Assembly: GCF_004307455.1 (NCBI RefSeq)
Contig: NZ_SEWX01000003.1
Span: 83,356 to 147,355, forward strand
From: Aquirufa nivalisilvae
GTDB taxonomy: Bacteria; Bacteroidota; Bacteroidia; Cytophagales; Spirosomataceae
Direction of reading: 5' to 3'
Length of the DNA: 64,000 bases
Part shown: in pieces, positions 62,896 through 64,000 of the stretch
Numbering within the stretch: the first letter of the stretch is position 1
Layout: the number at the start of each line of letters is the position of its first letter
Position numbers and translations under genes: made by a program
The notes under the pieces: model-generated
The model's input: the letters and a program-made list of their open reading frames with translations, nothing else
The model's database searches: none
Told to the model about the DNA's origin: nothing

Positions 62896-63753
62896 ATGAA
62901 AACTACCTATTACTTGGGCCTATTCTTGTGCCTAATCATTTCTCCTATTCAAGCCCAAAAGAGCAGTGAATATTTCAGGAAAATTCAAAAATCTTATGTA
63001 AATACCCAAGAGCCTTTGGTCATGATCGCTGCTCACCGTGGAGCACATTTGGATGAGCCCGAAAACTCTTTGGCAGCTTTGAGAAAAACCATAGAATTAG
63101 GGATAGATATTATGGAGTTGGATGTTCGCTTTACCAAAGACCGAAAAATGGTCTTAATGCATGATAAAAAAGTAGATAGAACTACCAATACCAAAGGTTT
63201 GGTGTCTGATTTTACTTTTGAAGAAATAAGAAAATTGCGCTTGAAGCATCATGAGCAAGTGACTAATGAGCAAATTCCAACCTTAGAGGAGGCTTTTCAA
63301 TTAGCCAAAGGCCAAGTATTGATTGATCTAGATATCAAGGATGATGCGACATTGGATTCCATCATTGTATTGGTGAATCGGATGAAGATGGAAAAGAATT
63401 GCTTCTTTTTTGTGTATGAACCGGAGGAGGTTTTGATGTTACAAAAGAAGAATAAAAACTTCCAAATTATGATCCGGACGGAAAGTGAGGAGGCAGTTAA
63501 AAAATTAGTGGCTTCCGGTGCTAAGCCCCAAGCAGTTCATATAGATCCAAGTCACTATAACTCCGAAGTGGTGAAAGCAATTAAGCAAATTCCAGCTCGT
63601 GTATGGATCAATGCCTTAGGTGCGGTAGATTTTAAAGCAGCCCAACAGCCTGCAGCATTTGAGGAAGTCTTGAAGTTGGGTGCCAATATGATTCAAACGG
63701 ATCAACCAGCTAAACTGAAGGAATATTTAAAGAGTCAAGGAAAGTATAGGTAG
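62896..63753 (+). CDS. Exported glycerophosphodiester phosphodiesterase family protein
   Basis: 285 residues with signal peptide 1-20 (CLIISPIQAQ). The GDPD TIM-barrel catalytic residues are visible: His47-Arg48 (AAHRGA), Glu57 (PENSLAA), Glu74 and Asp76 (IMELDVRFT) and His89 (LMHDKKVDRTTN). It would cleave glycerophosphodiesters from phospholipid turnover to glycerol-3-phosphate in the periplasm. It is divergent from the Gfo/Idh/MocA gene and followed by a 7-bp tandem array. Confidence 0.9.
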   Translation: MKTTYYLGLFLCLIISPIQAQKSSEYFRKIQKSYVNTQEPLVMIAAHRGAHLDEPENSLAALRKTIELGIDIMELDVRFTKDRKMVLMHDKKVDRTTNTKGLVSDFTFEEIRKLRLKHHEQVTNEQIPTLEEAFQLAKGQVLIDLDIKDDATLDSIIVLVNRMKMEKNCFFFVYEPEEVLMLQKKNKNFQIMIRTESEEAVKKLVASGAKPQAVHIDPSHYNSEVVKAIKQIPARVWINALGAVDFKAAQQPAAFEEVLKLGANMIQTDQPAKLKEYLKSQGKYR

Positions 63754-63774
63754 TTGTAAGTTGTTAGGGATTAG

Positions 63775-63872
63775 TTATTAGTTATTAGTTATTAGTTATT
63801 AGTTATTAGTTATTAGTTATTAGTTATTAGTTATTAGTTATTAGTTATTAGTTATTAGTTATTAGTTATTAG
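63775..63872. repeat. Perfect 14-copy TTATTAG tandem array
   Basis: Fourteen exact copies of TTATTAG in a row, starting 21 nt after the glycerophosphodiesterase stop. A degenerate half-copy (TTAG) precedes it. Perfect identity suggests recent expansion by slippage. Confidence 0.95.
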
Positions 63873-64000
63873 GTGTGAATGCCTGAATGACGTTGACCGT
63901 TTTGTGTCACTTATACTTGATTCATATTCAAGTATTTTAGGTGTTTAGCTTATAGCTTGATTTAAATTTAGTAGTTTTTTTTCAAATGCAATAGGAGACA
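63873..64000. other. AT-rich right edge
   Basis: No gene begins or ends visibly before the window edge. Probably intergenic. Confidence 0.4.

Noticed and set aside
63775..63872. CRISPR or attachment site at the heptamer array
   Set aside because: No spacers and no integrase or tRNA nearby; a simple tandem repeat.

Overview
The window looks like a low-GC Bacteroidota chromosome, most likely order Cytophagales (inference). The evidence is SusC/SusD-like proteins, a TonB-dependent receptor with a carboxypeptidase-regulatory-like N-terminus, two PorP/SprF proteins with type B type IX secretion (T9SS) sorting domains, promoters of the form TTG-N17-TAnnTTTG, and planctomycete-type cytochrome (DUF1549/DUF1553, DUF1501) genes. 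I found no rRNA, tRNA, CRISPR array, intact insertion sequence or phage.

Layout. 1-2431: TonB receptor, cut at the left edge. 2765-4177: cytochrome-tagged sugar dehydrogenase. 4324-15195: a plus-strand run with a kelch protein, the DUF1549/1553 protein, DUF1501 protein, a DUF2231-like/cytochrome/LRR fusion, a Tat-exported PLP enzyme, a HGSNAT-like membrane protein and a second PQQ-type dehydrogenase. 15419-17439: a two-gene ATPase plus RloB unit resembling AbiL/PARIS-type phage defence. 17522-25515: a YVTN-like propeller, an AsmA-like protein, an M48 lipoprotein protease, a beta-barrel protein, a sialidase-fold protein and an alkaline-phosphatase-superfamily enzyme. 25767-35502: two tandem modules of type B CTD cargo plus PorP/SprF, one cargo of 2135 residues built of repeats and one reduced to little more than the sorting domain. 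36248-42699: SusC, SusD and a PhoPQ-regulated-type hydrolase. 42753-46555: a regulatory-domain protein, a heparinase II/III-like protein and an esterase. 46691-48931: GMC oxidoreductase with its Tat-signal small subunit. 49034-54434: flavoprotein, MgtC, a small membrane protein and a large CxxCH dehydrogenase with HEAT repeats. 54968-56152: membrane-anchored AraC-type regulator. 56153-57387: a non-coding repeat cluster. 57388-60530: aldo/keto reductase, Zn dehydrogenase, sugar isomerase and mutarotase, likely deoxysugar catabolism. 60563-63753: DUF3500, a Tat-exported Gfo/Idh/MocA protein and a glycerophosphodiesterase. 63775-63872: a perfect 7-bp tandem array.

How it fits together. Most genes encode exported proteins. 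Outer-membrane uptake (TonB/SusCD) is combined with periplasmic oxidation (PQQ-like, GMC, Gfo/Idh, four cytochrome-c-type proteins) and exported hydrolases, as expected of a bacterium scavenging sugars and polymer fragments. The parts that ordinary metabolism does not explain are the RloB unit, the duplicated T9SS cargo module, the compound inverted/direct repeat at 56.2-57.1 kb, and the recurring 7-bp periodic intergenic DNA.
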